Positions 1-7,845 of a stretch of DNA of 64,000 bases are shown here, piece after piece. The DNA lies in the NCBI RefSeq assembly GCF_036226525.1, contig NZ_CP108487.1, forward strand, positions 5,704,001 to 5,768,000, given 5' to 3'. Position 1 is the first letter of the stretch; each line of letters opens with the position of its first letter. A program made the translations under genes and the position numbers. Below the pieces are notes generated by a model. It ran no database searches, was not told the DNA's origin, and saw only the letters and a list, made by a program, of their open reading frames with translations. Origin of the DNA: Kribbella sp. NBC_01245 (GTDB taxonomy: Bacteria > Actinomycetota > Actinomycetes > Propionibacteriales > Kribbellaceae).

Positions 1-776
1 GCAGACAGCAGCCGGGCGGCTTCGAGGGCGACTGCCACGCCGGAGGCGTTGTCCGCCGCTGCGGGGAATCGTTGGTTCGGGTCGTCGCCGACGCCATCGA
101 AATGCGCGGTCAGCAGTACGGACGGGTGTCCCGGAGACGGCTCGGCGAAGACGCCGTACACATTGGTCCCGGTCGTGGTGATCGTCCGCATCGGCACCGA
201 CGCCGTCAGCGTCTCGCTGAGGTGGTGCGCCAGGTCAGCGTGCAGGTCGGCGCGCACCGACACGATCGCGACCTGGCCGGTGGGAGGGCCGGCGATCATC
301 TTCGGCATCCAGCCCGCCTCGTCGACGCCCCGTGGCACCAGGAGGCCGGCGACATCCTCCGCGCTCGCCCGCGCCAGCGCCTGCTGGTCGGCTGCGGCGA
401 CGATGACCCAACCATCGCGCCAGGTGTCGGCGTCCGCCGGAACGAGCTGCGCTGGGCGCGGTACGTCGACTTGGGCGGAGCTGAGCTGTTCGGCGAAGTC
501 CCGTCGATGGGTCAGCCGGCGCTGCCCGATGATCGCGACCGGCGTGGACGTCAGCTCCTTCACACCGGTCACCTCGAAGCTGTCGAGCTGCACCGTCGCC
601 CCTAGTTCAGCGAGTTGGCTGGCCAGCCACTGCGCGGCCATCCTGCCGCCGGGCGTACCGACCCGGCGGCCCTGGTACCGGTCGGAAGCGAGGTCACGAA
701 CGGTCTCGAGCATCCGGTCGGCCGACGCGCCGCCGTGAACCGGAGCCGCCACCGGCCTGGGCGACGCGGTGGTCAT
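1..776 (-). CDS. M28-family zinc metallopeptidase (3' end beyond window)
   Basis: Reads leftward from an ATG at 776 and stays open to the window edge, giving about 258 N-terminal residues. Near the end it shows the M28 zinc-site pattern: LLTAHFDG (His about 225) followed by AADNASGVAVALEAARLL (Asp about 242). In M28 aminopeptidases these two residues bind zinc, and the remaining Glu and metal ligands would lie off the window. The ~200 residues before the motif resemble the PA/propeptide-like region of such enzymes. No signal peptide is evident, so it may be cytoplasmic. Its ATG overlaps the stop of the cysteine-rich small gene upstream by the ATGA arrangement, which implies translational coupling. 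Family call is firm; substrate unknown. Confidence 0.82.
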   Translation of the reverse strand, partial: MTTASPRPVAAPVHGGASADRMLETVRDLASDRYQGRRVGTPGGRMAAQWLASQLAELGATVQLDSFEVTGVKELTSTPVAIIGQRRLTHRRDFAEQLSSAQVDVPRPAQLVPADADTWRDGWVIVAAADQQALARASAEDVAGLLVPRGVDEAGWMPKMIAGPPTGQVAIVSVRADLHADLAHHLSETLTASVPMRTITTTGTNVYGVFAEPSPGHPSVLLTAHFDGVGDDPNQRFPAAADNASGVAVALEAARLLS

Positions 777-1009
777 CCGCAGCACCCGGTGGTGGTGACG
801 GGCTCGGCGGTTTCGCTGACCGGAGCCGCGCCGCAGCACGAGCTCGCCGCGACGGCGGTGTCGGTTCCGCAGCAGCCGGCCGTCGCCTGGGCGGACTCCT
901 GCCCACTCGGCGTACTGCCGCAACAACTGCCCGCCGACGGCGGGGTGAACGCGGTGGCCGGATCGCCGGCGAATCCGCCGACGGCACTGGTCCTGGTTTC
1001 ACTGCTCAT
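773..1009 (-). CDS. small cysteine-rich protein with four CCG motifs
   Basis: A 78-residue reading frame with a good AGAGGA ribosome site 7 nt before its ATG. Its only cysteines are four adjacent pairs, each followed by Gly: Cys29-30, 46-47, 58-59 and 76-77. They are separated by Ser/Thr/Ala/Pro-rich linkers, and the protein ends in GCCG. There is no signal peptide or membrane segment. The stop overlaps the start of the M28 peptidase gene (ATGA). I do not recognise the family. Vicinal Cys pairs suggest binding of a soft metal or arsenite, or a precursor peptide trimmed by the coupled peptidase; both are inference. The ordered motif spacing and ribosome site argue that it is a true gene. Confidence 0.6.
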   Translation of the reverse strand: MSSETRTSAVGGFAGDPATAFTPPSAGSCCGSTPSGQESAQATAGCCGTDTAVAASSCCGAAPVSETAEPVTTTGCCG

Positions 1010-1050
1010 GTTCGGGTCCTCTCGCGCCTATCCGAGCGGCAGGCACTAAG

Positions 1051-1108
1051 TTGATGTTCATCTAAACAGCGATCCCCACCTTCTCTCTTGATTAGACGGA
1101 AGTCAAGA
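1051..1108 (-). promoter_or_regulatory. candidate operator/promoter region of the Cys-rich gene
   Basis: Two dyads lie upstream of the cysteine-rich gene. One is TTGATGTTCATCTAA at 1051-1065 (core GATG-TT-CATC). The other is TCTTGA at 1086-1091 facing TCAAGA at 1103-1108, 11 bp apart. Both have the TTGAT/ATCAA-like look of ArsR/SmtB operators. No ArsR gene is visible, so the regulator assignment is only a suggestion. Confidence 0.35.
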
Positions 1109-1149
1109 TAGACGCATGTCGAAACAGGACTTCTTTGGAACGCCGAGGG

Positions 1150-1845
1150 CTAGTCGTCGGAGGGAGCGCCGAGGGTGTGCGAGCGAGTGCGGATGTGGGC
1201 CGGGACGAGGAGATCGCAGTCGGGGTTGGTGATGGGGGTGTCGGCGACGAGGCGGAGGGGGATGACGCCGGCCCAGTGCGGGAGGTCCAGGTCGACTTCC
1301 TCGTCGTTGGCGCCTTCGGCACGGAGCTTGACCGAGGCCTCGGTGAGGTCGAGGGCGAGGACGGCGGTGGCGGCGAGTTCCTTGCGGTTGGGGGCGCGGG
1401 TGCCGTGGCTGCGGCCGGGTACGAGGTGGTCGACGATGCGGGTGAGGCCGTGCAGCTTCTCGTCCGCGTCCACCACCAGGCGCGGTACGCCGTAGATGAC
1501 CGCCGACCGGTAGTTCACCGAGTGGTGGAACGCCGAACGTGCCAGCACGAGACCGTCGAGGTGAGTCACGGTGACGCAGATCGTCTGGTCCGGCGCGGCC
1601 ACCACGCTGCGGGCCGCGACCGAGCCGTGCAGGTAGATCGTGCCGTCGGGTCCACGATCGAGGTCGAGACCATAGGCCGTCGGCAACACCATCGGCGCAT
1701 CGCCCATCAGCACGCCGAGATGGCAGATCATGCCTGCGCGCAACACCTCATGCAGGATCTCGCGATCGGTCGCCGCGCGGTCCTTGCCACGGCGAACAGT
1801 GGTCCGGTCAGTCGGCTGCAGAGGTGTCGCGACGGTGGTGGTCAT
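1150..1845 (-). CDS. FMN-binding pyridoxamine 5'-phosphate oxidase family protein
   Basis: About 231 residues from an ATG at 1845 (MTTTVATP). The protein has the split-barrel pattern of the PNPOx/NimA-like family: a basic N-terminus, GMICHLGV and PMVLPTAYG strands, TIYLHGS and VCVTVTHLDGLVLARSAFHHS-type strands that line the FMN site. Members reduce or bind flavin cofactors; few have known substrates. It is divergent from a MocR regulator with only 25 bp between the proposed starts. This is a common actinobacterial pairing and suggests MocR control of this gene. A longer frame reaches 1887 but would overlap the regulator and looks unlikely. Confidence 0.8.
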   Translation of the reverse strand: MTTTVATPLQPTDRTTVRRGKDRAATDREILHEVLRAGMICHLGVLMGDAPMVLPTAYGLDLDRGPDGTIYLHGSVAARSVVAAPDQTICVTVTHLDGLVLARSAFHHSVNYRSAVIYGVPRLVVDADEKLHGLTRIVDHLVPGRSHGTRAPNRKELAATAVLALDLTEASVKLRAEGANDEEVDLDLPHWAGVIPLRLVADTPITNPDCDLLVPAHIRTRSHTLGAPSDD

Positions 1846-1870
1846 GCGTCCAGCCTGAAGGCTTAGTGGC

Positions 1871-3283
1871 ATGCTGGCACGGTCCATTCAGTCCAGACTT
1901 CCGCAGGCCACTTTGCAACTCACCGAAATTCCTCTGACCGTACGGCGCGACGGCAGCGGGCCCTTGCACCTCCAACTGGCCGAGCAACTCCGCGAAGGCG
2001 TACGAGACGGCCGGCTCCGCGGCGGCCATCGCCTGCCGTCTACGCGGGACCTCGCCCGCCAGCTCGGCGTATCCCGCTCGGTCGCGCAATCGGCGTACGA
2101 CCAACTCCACGCCGAAGGCTGGATCGAGGGCAAGACCGGCTCCGGGACATACGTAGCGGACGTCGTACCGCTCGAACCGGCTCAAGCCACCCCACGCCGC
2201 CCCAAGCCAGCACCACCTCGTCCCTTGCTCACACTTCGACCGGGCATCCCGTACGTCGAACCGACGGCCGACGCCGGGTGGCGACGCGCGTGGCGGGAGG
2301 TGTCGGCACAACCACCTGCACGTGGTTACGAAGACGCTGCGGGCCTACCGGCTTTGCGGACAGCTCTAGCCGAGTACGTCGCGCGGACGCGGGGAATCGC
2401 GTGTGGGCCGGACAACGTACTCGTAACCAACGGAAGTGCTCACGGCCTGCGGCTCCTGCTCTCGGCGACACGGCGGCCCGGTGAGTCCATTGCGATCGAG
2501 GACCCGGGCTACCTCAGCGCCGTACGCGCCGCTCGCAACCACGGTCTGCCGATCATCGACATCCCTGTCGACTCAGACGGACTACGGGTGGACCTGCTCG
2601 GACCGGAACCTGCAGCGGTCTACGTCACGCCGTCCCACCAGTACCCGCTCGGAGGCCGTCTGCCGGTCGCAAGGCGCAACGCGCTGGTGGAGTGGGCACG
2701 GCGGACTGGGGCGACAGTGATCGAGGACGACTACGACAGCGAGTTCCGGTACGACGTGGCGCCGCTGCCCGCACTGGCCCAACTGGACCTCGACCGCGTC
2801 GTACACCTCGGCACGATGTCGAAGATGCTCAGCCCATCCCTCCGCCTCGGCTGGCTCGTCGCATCACCGGACACCGTCGACCTGCTGGCCGCACACCGCG
2901 AGGACACCGGCGACTGGCCGTCCTGGCCCGTCCAGGCCGCTGTACTCGCCATGCTCCGCGAGGGCTACCTCGACCAACTGGTACGCCGCGGGCGCCGCCG
3001 CTACGCCGAACGTTGCGCCCAAGTGGTCGATCAACTCTCCCCATACGGCGAAGTCCTCGGCCGAGATGCCGGCCTCCACGTCACCCTCATCCTCCCCGCC
3101 CACCTCAACGACCGAACCATCGCCGCCGCCGCCGAAGCCGCCGGCGTAAAAGTCGCCCCCCTCTCCGACTACCGCCGCTCCACCCCCGGCCCACCCGGCC
3201 TGGTAATCGGCTACGCCACCCCCACCACCCCCAACCTCCAAAAGGCCCTAACCCTCCTAACCAAAGTCCTCGCCACGTCCTAG
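1871..3283 (+). CDS. MocR/PdxR-type transcriptional regulator (GntR HTH fused to aminotransferase fold)
   Basis: 470 residues. Residues about 25-95 form a GntR winged helix (PLHLQLAEQLREGV, RLPSTRDLARQLGVSRS, TGSGTYVA). The rest is a fold-type I PLP-binding domain, with VTNGSAHGLRLLL, the cofactor-contacting EDDYDSEFRYD, and the Schiff-base lysine in GTMSKMLSPSLRLGW. Such proteins sense PLP or related amines and control vitamin B6 or adjacent genes. The likely target is the divergent FMN-binding protein. The ATG at 1871 leaves almost no promoter space, so a start a few codons later is possible. The last 35 bp before the stop region recur exactly about 1.08 kb downstream. Confidence 0.85.
   Translation: MLARSIQSRLPQATLQLTEIPLTVRRDGSGPLHLQLAEQLREGVRDGRLRGGHRLPSTRDLARQLGVSRSVAQSAYDQLHAEGWIEGKTGSGTYVADVVPLEPAQATPRRPKPAPPRPLLTLRPGIPYVEPTADAGWRRAWREVSAQPPARGYEDAAGLPALRTALAEYVARTRGIACGPDNVLVTNGSAHGLRLLLSATRRPGESIAIEDPGYLSAVRAARNHGLPIIDIPVDSDGLRVDLLGPEPAAVYVTPSHQYPLGGRLPVARRNALVEWARRTGATVIEDDYDSEFRYDVAPLPALAQLDLDRVVHLGTMSKMLSPSLRLGWLVASPDTVDLLAAHREDTGDWPSWPVQAAVLAMLREGYLDQLVRRGRRRYAERCAQVVDQLSPYGEVLGRDAGLHVTLILPAHLNDRTIAAAAEAAGVKVAPLSDYRRSTPGPPGLVIGYATPTTPNLQKALTLLTKVLATS
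3238..3272. repeat. 35-bp perfect direct repeat, copy 1
   Basis: Begins CCAAAAGGCCCTAACC and ends AAAGTCCTCG. It encodes the last residues of the MocR protein (KALTLLTKVL). The identical 35 bp recurs at 4315-4349. Confidence 0.9.
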
Positions 3284-3757
3284 TTCTGCTCGCCTTCGCT
3301 GTCCCAGCGAGCGTTCAACGGGTCCCATCTCGCCTTCGGCACACCCTGCAGAAGCGGATCCAGGCAGCGGCCGACAACGGCAAGAGCAGCATCCAGTCGA
3401 TGCAAGGCAGGAGTGAGGCTGCTGTTGCGCGCTTCCGCCGCATAACCCGACGTCCAGGCCGGCCCTGTGAGACAAAGCGCGGGGGTAGTTCTAACGACGG
3501 TCGGCGTTTGGATTCGGCCTGCACAGCGGATGCCGCCGCATCCGAATGGCCTCGGCCGTCGGGCGACTGGTGACCGGGTCGATCGTCACCTCGAAATGCT
3601 CGCCCAGGTGCTGGGGGTGACCCTGTCGAAGGTTCTCCGAAGGTTCTCCGAAGGTGCACCCGCCAGTCTGTTCACGACATCAGCGCGGCGAACGGCGATC
3701 AACCAGTCGCCTTCGCACGCACCCCAGTCTCGTTCAGACCTCGGAGGAACCCTTCTC
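3284..3757. other. 474-bp gap without a convincing gene
   Basis: No frame here shows a recognisable protein, a good ribosome site or a coherent composition. At 3629-3655 the 11-bp unit GAAGGTTCTCC is repeated in tandem. The stretch lies inside the segment bracketed by the 35-bp direct repeat and may hold decayed coding sequence. Confidence 0.5.
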
Positions 3758-4231
3758 ATGGTTCGAATTGCACGTCTGGCGACGGTCGCATTGATGACCG
3801 GTGCCAGCATTTTCGCCCTCGGTGCTCAGCCCGCGTCGGCGGACACTGCCATTGGGCGATGTGACCCGCCGATCGGTCAGGATGCCGCTGTCCGGACGTG
3901 TGTCTACATGGATTTCGACAACAACCACGCAAGGTCCCGTGCGGGCATCTATGACGTCGCCGGCGGAACGGACTTCGACGTCGACGTCACCATCGTCAAG
4001 ATCGAGGTCAACGTCAACGGCACCTGGGTCAACGCGGACTCGGGCACGAAGGTCGAGGTCCAGTACGAAGACGCAACAGACACGTTGGTGGGTAGCTACG
4101 AGACCTGCACGGGTGTTGGCAGGACCGAGAAGGTTCGGGCCGCGGCACGGTTCAGGTGGCGGAATCCTGCCGGCGTCGAGGTCTACCAGTGGATGCACAC
4201 TGACGCCCGTACGATCGGCTGCACGATCTAG
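3758..4231 (+). CDS. small secreted protein of unknown function
   Basis: 157 residues from the ATG at 3758, chosen because GGAGGAA sits about 9 nt before it and a clear Sec signal peptide follows (MVRIARLATVALMTGASIFALGAQPASA, cleavage after ASA). The mature part of about 129 residues is rich in Thr, Val and Asp. It alternates short beta-like stretches and contains four Cys (CDPP, TCVYMD, ETCTG, IGCTI), suggesting two disulfides in an exported beta domain. Similar small exported proteins are common in Streptomyces and Kribbella, but I cannot name a family. It is the only gene in the 35-bp-repeat-bracketed segment and is followed by a strong hairpin. Confidence 0.72.
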   Translation: MVRIARLATVALMTGASIFALGAQPASADTAIGRCDPPIGQDAAVRTCVYMDFDNNHARSRAGIYDVAGGTDFDVDVTIVKIEVNVNGTWVNADSGTKVEVQYEDATDTLVGSYETCTGVGRTEKVRAAARFRWRNPAGVEVYQWMHTDARTIGCTI

Positions 4232-4252
4232 CTGCAACCTGCTGCCGGCTAT

Positions 4253-4289
4253 CGCTTCGCGCTGAGCTCGCTGAGTTCAGCGCGAAGCG
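4253..4289 (+). terminator. strong 13-bp hairpin after the secreted-protein gene
   Basis: CGCTTCGCGCTGA at 4253-4265 pairs perfectly with TCAGCGCGAAGCG at 4277-4289, and a further short stem can form inside the loop. There is no T-tract. It is about 20 bp past the stop of the secreted-protein gene. Confidence 0.65.
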
Positions 4290-4314
4290 CCACCTCGCCG
4301 AGCAGCGAGCAAGA

Positions 4315-4349
4315 CCAAAAGGCCCTAACCCTCCTAACCAAAGTCCTCG
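4315..4349. repeat. 35-bp perfect direct repeat, copy 2
   Basis: Identical to 3238-3272. Read in the MocR frame it again gives KALTLLTKVL, followed by Asp-Ala-Ser-stop at about 4350-4360. It therefore looks like the original or a duplicated mocR 3' end. It overlaps the 3' end of the NUDIX gene. Confidence 0.9.
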
Positions 4350-4852
4350 ACGCTTCCTAACTCCCAGTACGACGCGCCCGCCATCCCCACAGCGGCAAGC
4401 GCCCGCACTAACCGGTCGGCCACATCGGCCCGAAGACGCGTCGCGACGTCATCGACTGCCACGAACTCGAGCGAGCTCAACTCCGGATCGGACACCTGCA
4501 GTCGCCGCTGGTCTTCCGCCACGAGGACACCACCGTCAAACGTGAACACCAATTGGTCATCCCACGGCCCTTGTGGACCAGCCCAATCGAGTGCAAGCAG
4601 CCGCCCGATGGTCAACTCGATACCGAGCTCCTCCAGCACTTCCCGCTGGGCCGCCAACCGCGGCGCTTCATTCGCCTCCGCCATCCCGCCCGGCAGATCC
4701 CAGAACTCCTTGTAGTTCGGATTCACCAGCAGTACTGCGCCGTTCTCGTCGCGGATCAGCACTTTCGCGGCCACCCGCTTCCTCGCCTGTTTGGCGTTTC
4801 CTTCCGCGAAGTACGCCCACCGAGCCGATTCGTCGCCAGTCACACCGGCCAC
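4334..4852 (-). CDS. NUDIX hydrolase
   Basis: 172 residues from a GTG at 4852. The Nudix box is complete: GGMAEANEAPRLAAQREVLE then ELGI, matching GX5EX7REUXEEXGU. This is the Mg-binding catalytic helix that hydrolyses nucleoside-diphosphate-linked compounds. Upstream, KVLIRDENGAVLLVNPNY and FWDLPGG are typical of the fold. Substrate cannot be read. The final codons run through the second copy of the 35-bp repeat, so this C-terminus may have been altered by whatever created the duplication. Confidence 0.85.
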   Translation of the reverse strand: MAGVTGDESARWAYFAEGNAKQARKRVAAKVLIRDENGAVLLVNPNYKEFWDLPGGMAEANEAPRLAAQREVLEELGIELTIGRLLALDWAGPQGPWDDQLVFTFDGGVLVAEDQRRLQVSDPELSSLEFVAVDDVATRLRADVADRLVRALAAVGMAGASYWELGSVEDFG

Positions 4853-4950
4853 GATATTCCGCTACCAGTCATCGGCTCGGGTGTACGAACCGTTCGGTGA
4901 GCAGTGAGGAATGCGGAGACTCCAGGCACGGCCGAGTGTGCCGCAAGCGC

Positions 4951-5895
4951 TCATCGCCCGGCGTCATCCGCGGTTTGGCGCGGGAAGAGCACCTTGTTCT
5001 GAAGGGATTGCGACAGTAGGCCGGCAGCTTTCGTGCGCATTGAGTCGAGCACAAGGCCCGTGACCAACCGGCGGGAGGCCTCTGACTTGGTGGAGGTCAG
5101 AGCATCTTGGAACTCACGGCTCTGTACGAGCTCGTCGACTGCCACCTTGCTGATTTCCAGCAGCCTCTGCTCGAGTTCGGGGTGATTAGCGAGGATGTCG
5201 AGGCGTGCGTCGTCGGTGTTATCCCGCTGCGCCGATGGGTAGAGGGCGACCGCTTGCAAGGTGGCCAAGGGAAGTCCGGCTTCCTCGAGGAATCGGCTGA
5301 CGACAGCTTCGCCATCGCGGTAGCCGTACTTGCGGGCGTGCGGGTTGAGGATTGCGATGATCGCCTCGGCGTCGACGCCCGCCATCGTTATCGCGTCACG
5401 AACCACGTTGGCAAGGTGACCGCCGTCGGTGTACGCCGACGCGAGGTCGCCAATCGTTTTGACGATCGTCGTCACTGGCAGGCCTTCGACGCGGCACCAC
5501 TCATCTCTAGCCAGAACGCCGCGGCGGAAGATGACGTCTGAGCGCCGCGATTGCCGTCGACCGGTCACCTTGAACTGGTAACGGTCGGCGTCCATATCGC
5601 CAAGCTCGTGAAGCCAGGCGGCAGATCGGAGGCACACCACCGCGTCCGGTGCGCGGAGACGCTCCGCGGCCGATCTCCGTGGGTCGATCGCCAGCCACGC
5701 CGCTCGGATGTCGTCGAACATGCTGGGCGGGGCCCCGGTCATCCGGTAGACGCCGTGTTGCACGCGCTTAACAGCGCCTTCGCGAAGGAGTTGCGCCAAC
5801 GCCTGATGCGTCACTCCCAGCTTCACCGCTTGGGCAGCGGTCAGCAGACCCCATTGCTCACTTGCGAGCTCGGCAAGCAGGACAGCCTGTCGCAT
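4951..5895 (-). CDS. AbiEi-family type IV antitoxin / abortive-infection regulator
   Basis: 314 residues. Residues about 10-55 form a winged helix typical of AbiEi (GLLTAAQAVKLGVTHQALAQLL, VQHGVYRM). A middle domain follows with AVVCLRSAAWLHELGD and VIFRRGVLARDEWCRVEGLPVTT, then an all-helical tail of more than 100 residues. AbiEi antitoxins repress their own operon and counteract the nucleotidyltransferase toxin AbiEii. No AbiEii gene follows: the next gene downstream is the NUDIX hydrolase. It is therefore an orphan, or a solitary defence-related regulator. GGAGG sits only 3 nt before the ATG, so spacing is tight. An inverted repeat lies just upstream. Confidence 0.75.
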   Translation of the reverse strand: MRQAVLLAELASEQWGLLTAAQAVKLGVTHQALAQLLREGAVKRVQHGVYRMTGAPPSMFDDIRAAWLAIDPRRSAAERLRAPDAVVCLRSAAWLHELGDMDADRYQFKVTGRRQSRRSDVIFRRGVLARDEWCRVEGLPVTTIVKTIGDLASAYTDGGHLANVVRDAITMAGVDAEAIIAILNPHARKYGYRDGEAVVSRFLEEAGLPLATLQAVALYPSAQRDNTDDARLDILANHPELEQRLLEISKVAVDELVQSREFQDALTSTKSEASRRLVTGLVLDSMRTKAAGLLSQSLQNKVLFPRQTADDAGR

Positions 5896-5911
5896 ACACC
5901 TCCGATCCCTA

Positions 5912-5944
5912 CTGCAAGCCTATCGAATACATATAGGTTTGCAG
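5912..5944 (-). promoter_or_regulatory. 12-bp inverted repeat upstream of the AbiEi-like gene
   Basis: CTGCAAGCCTAT at 5912-5923 faces ATAGGTTTGCAG at 5933-5944 with one mismatch and a 9-bp AT-rich spacer. AbiEi proteins are known to autoregulate through inverted repeats in their promoter, so this is a likely operator. Confidence 0.55.
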
Positions 5945-5951
5945 CGTCCGA

Positions 5952-6932
5952 TCAAGGGTGAGCGGGGTTAGCTTTTAGTGGGGGCTGGACCTTGGGGGTG
6001 TGGTTGGTCCAGGTCAGTTCGGAGAGCCAGAGGGTGCGGCCGGGGGGATCGACGCCGATGAGGGCCGGGTCCCAGGCGTGGTAGACGAACCAGTAGCGGT
6101 CGCCCTTGCGCAAGACCATGTTGTGGCCGGGGCCGGCGGCGTCGTCGGATGAGGTGAGGATGGGGTCGCCGGATTTGCGGCACGGGCCGAGTGGGGAGTC
6201 ACAGGTGGCGTGGCCGACGGCGTAGTCGGCTTTGTCGTAGGCGTTGGCGGAGTAGAAGAGGTGGAAGCGGCCTTCGCGTTCGACCATGTACGGCGCTTCG
6301 ACCAGGTTGCCCTCCCATGGCAGGTCCTGCTTGAAGAGGCGTACGGGAGGGCCGACGAGGGATAGGCCGTCCGGGGAGAGGCGCGAGGCGTAGATCCAGG
6401 TGTCCTGGCCGATCGCGTTGCCGTCGTTCTTCCAGTAGAGGTATCGATCACCCGACGAGTCGACAAAGGGACTCGCGTCGATCGAACCACCCTCGTCCGC
6501 CTGGCAAAGGAAGGGCCGAGTCGAATTGTCGACATATGGACCTTCTGGCAGGGAGGCGACGGCGATACCGAGGCATTGCCGGCCGGAGGCGTCGTCCGCG
6601 GTCGTGTAGTACATGACGAATCGGTCAGGCGCGTGTACGGCGATCTCGGGCGCCCAGACCTTTCCCGGCGTAGTCCACGCGGGGAGGCGCGGCAGTGCGT
6701 CGCCCACTTGCTCCCACTTGACCAGGTCGGCCGAACGCAGGGTCTGAACGTTGCCCAAGGCACCGTTCGTCGCGAAGGCGTGAAAGCCGGCGGCCGTCTC
6801 GATCACGTGCGGATCGGCGAAACCGCCGTCGTACACCGGGTTGCTGAAGGTCATCTCAGTCCTTTCCGGGGTGGCCCCACAGGCGGCCAGCAAGGCGAAA
6901 ATCACGGCTGAAGAAGAAAGTTTGAAAAGCAT
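5952..6932 (-). CDS. GH43-family glycoside hydrolase, lipoprotein
   Basis: 326 residues from the ATG at 6932, with GGAGG just before. The N-terminus MLFKLSSSAVIFALLAAC carries a lipobox with Cys18, so the enzyme should be anchored outside the membrane. The five-bladed GH43 motifs are present: GGFADPHVI (base Asp40), GGSIDASPFVDSSGDRYLYW (pKa-modulating Asp) and NLVEAPYM (acid Glu). GH43 members act on arabinan, arabinoxylan or xylan side chains. It is divergent from the secreted two-repeat protein and near the arabinan-use cluster, so arabinose-containing glycans are the likely target. Confidence 0.85.
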   Translation of the reverse strand: MLFKLSSSAVIFALLAACGATPERTEMTFSNPVYDGGFADPHVIETAAGFHAFATNGALGNVQTLRSADLVKWEQVGDALPRLPAWTTPGKVWAPEIAVHAPDRFVMYYTTADDASGRQCLGIAVASLPEGPYVDNSTRPFLCQADEGGSIDASPFVDSSGDRYLYWKNDGNAIGQDTWIYASRLSPDGLSLVGPPVRLFKQDLPWEGNLVEAPYMVEREGRFHLFYSANAYDKADYAVGHATCDSPLGPCRKSGDPILTSSDDAAGPGHNMVLRKGDRYWFVYHAWDPALIGVDPPGRTLWLSELTWTNHTPKVQPPLKANPAHP

Positions 6933-6966
6933 GCAACCTCCGGGACGTGGTCGTGCGTCTCCCACA

Positions 6967-6985
6967 CGGCTCCACCAGGGAGCCG
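6967..6985 (+). promoter_or_regulatory. 7-bp hairpin in the leader of the two-repeat secreted protein
   Basis: CGGCTCC at 6967-6973 pairs with GGAGCCG at 6979-6985, 23 bp before the ATG at 7009, in the 76-bp gap between divergent genes. It could influence translation of either mRNA; no more can be said. Confidence 0.3.
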
Positions 6986-7008
6986 ACTTGGGGAGGGAAC
7001 CGAACACC

Positions 7009-7794
7009 ATGAAGCTCACGATTCGCCGCGCGCTCGTCACCACCATCGCGCTCGCCATCGCGGCAAGCACCGGCGCGACAGCGGCCAACGCGACGACTGA
7101 CACCAATACGACCACCACCCAGGCAACGCAGCAGGCGTCGTACTTGACCGCCACACCGACCGGCAAGCTCCTGCTCAACCAGTACGGCCGCCTGCTCGTC
7201 GACGGCACGCTCAAGGTCCGTTCGACCACTGGCGTGCTCGCTCCGCTCAAGGGCCAGCGGGTCTACGTCCAGGCCAGGCTCAGCGGCAGCACCACCTACA
7301 AGAACGTCTACGCCACCGACACCCACACCAACGGCAGCTACGAGACCGAAGCCCTGCTCGGCAAGGGATATGTCGGCGCCGACATCCGGGTCGCCTACCT
7401 CTCGCCGTACCAGTCGATCGCGTCCGACTTCACCTATGTCGGCAAGATCGTGGGGTTCAAGAAGATCGCCTCGGTCATCACCACCTCGTTGCCGTCTGTG
7501 CTGCGACCGGATGCCGAGGGCAACTTCCGCTTCCACGGTTACCTGAAGGTGAAGCACCCGTCCGGCAAGCTCGTTCCGCTCACGAACACCATCGTGATGG
7601 TCCGGGGCATGGGTGGCACGATGACCCAGTACGAGCGCATCGCCTTCACCACCAGCACGTCGAAGTCGGGCTTCTTCATGACGTACAAGCTGGCGGGCCT
7701 CGATCGGCTGCACGGTCACAAGATCCAGTTCCTGTTCAAGTCGCGGTACGACACCATCGCGTCCTCCGCGCTGTACGTCGGCAAAATCGCCTGA
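7009..7794 (+). CDS. secreted protein with two related beta-sandwich-like repeats
   Basis: 261 residues from ATG 7009 (GGGAGGGAA precedes). The signal peptide is MKLTIRRALVTTIALAIAAS, ending near TAANA. Two homologous units of about 85 residues follow. The first runs GRLLVDGTLKVRSTTGVLAPLKG to the end of SDFTYVGKI. The second runs GNFRFHGYLKVKHPSGKLVPLTN to SSALYVGKI. Each has a GxLKV...LxPL strand start and closes with S..YVGKI, resembling Ig-like exported domains of actinobacteria. No catalytic motif is seen. A role in surface or glycan binding is inference from repeat architecture and the neighbouring glycosidases. Confidence 0.72.
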   Translation: MKLTIRRALVTTIALAIAASTGATAANATTDTNTTTTQATQQASYLTATPTGKLLLNQYGRLLVDGTLKVRSTTGVLAPLKGQRVYVQARLSGSTTYKNVYATDTHTNGSYETEALLGKGYVGADIRVAYLSPYQSIASDFTYVGKIVGFKKIASVITTSLPSVLRPDAEGNFRFHGYLKVKHPSGKLVPLTNTIVMVRGMGGTMTQYERIAFTTSTSKSGFFMTYKLAGLDRLHGHKIQFLFKSRYDTIASSALYVGKIA

Positions 7795-7810
7795 CCGTAC
7801 GACGTACCGA

Positions 7811-7843
7811 CAGCCCGGACCTTTCCAAAAGGCCCGGGCTGTT
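7811..7843. terminator. bidirectional terminator between convergent genes
   Basis: AGCCCGG at 7812-7818 pairs with CCGGGCT at 7834-7840, and CCTTT/AAAGG extends the stem inside. It sits in the 51-bp gap between the stops at 7794 and 7846 and can serve both. Confidence 0.75.
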
Positions 7844-7845
7844 GG

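Noticed and set aside
2692..3573. 293-residue frame overlapping the mocR 3' half and the following gap
   Set aside because: Pro/Arg-rich out-of-frame translation of mocR; no start signal or domain.
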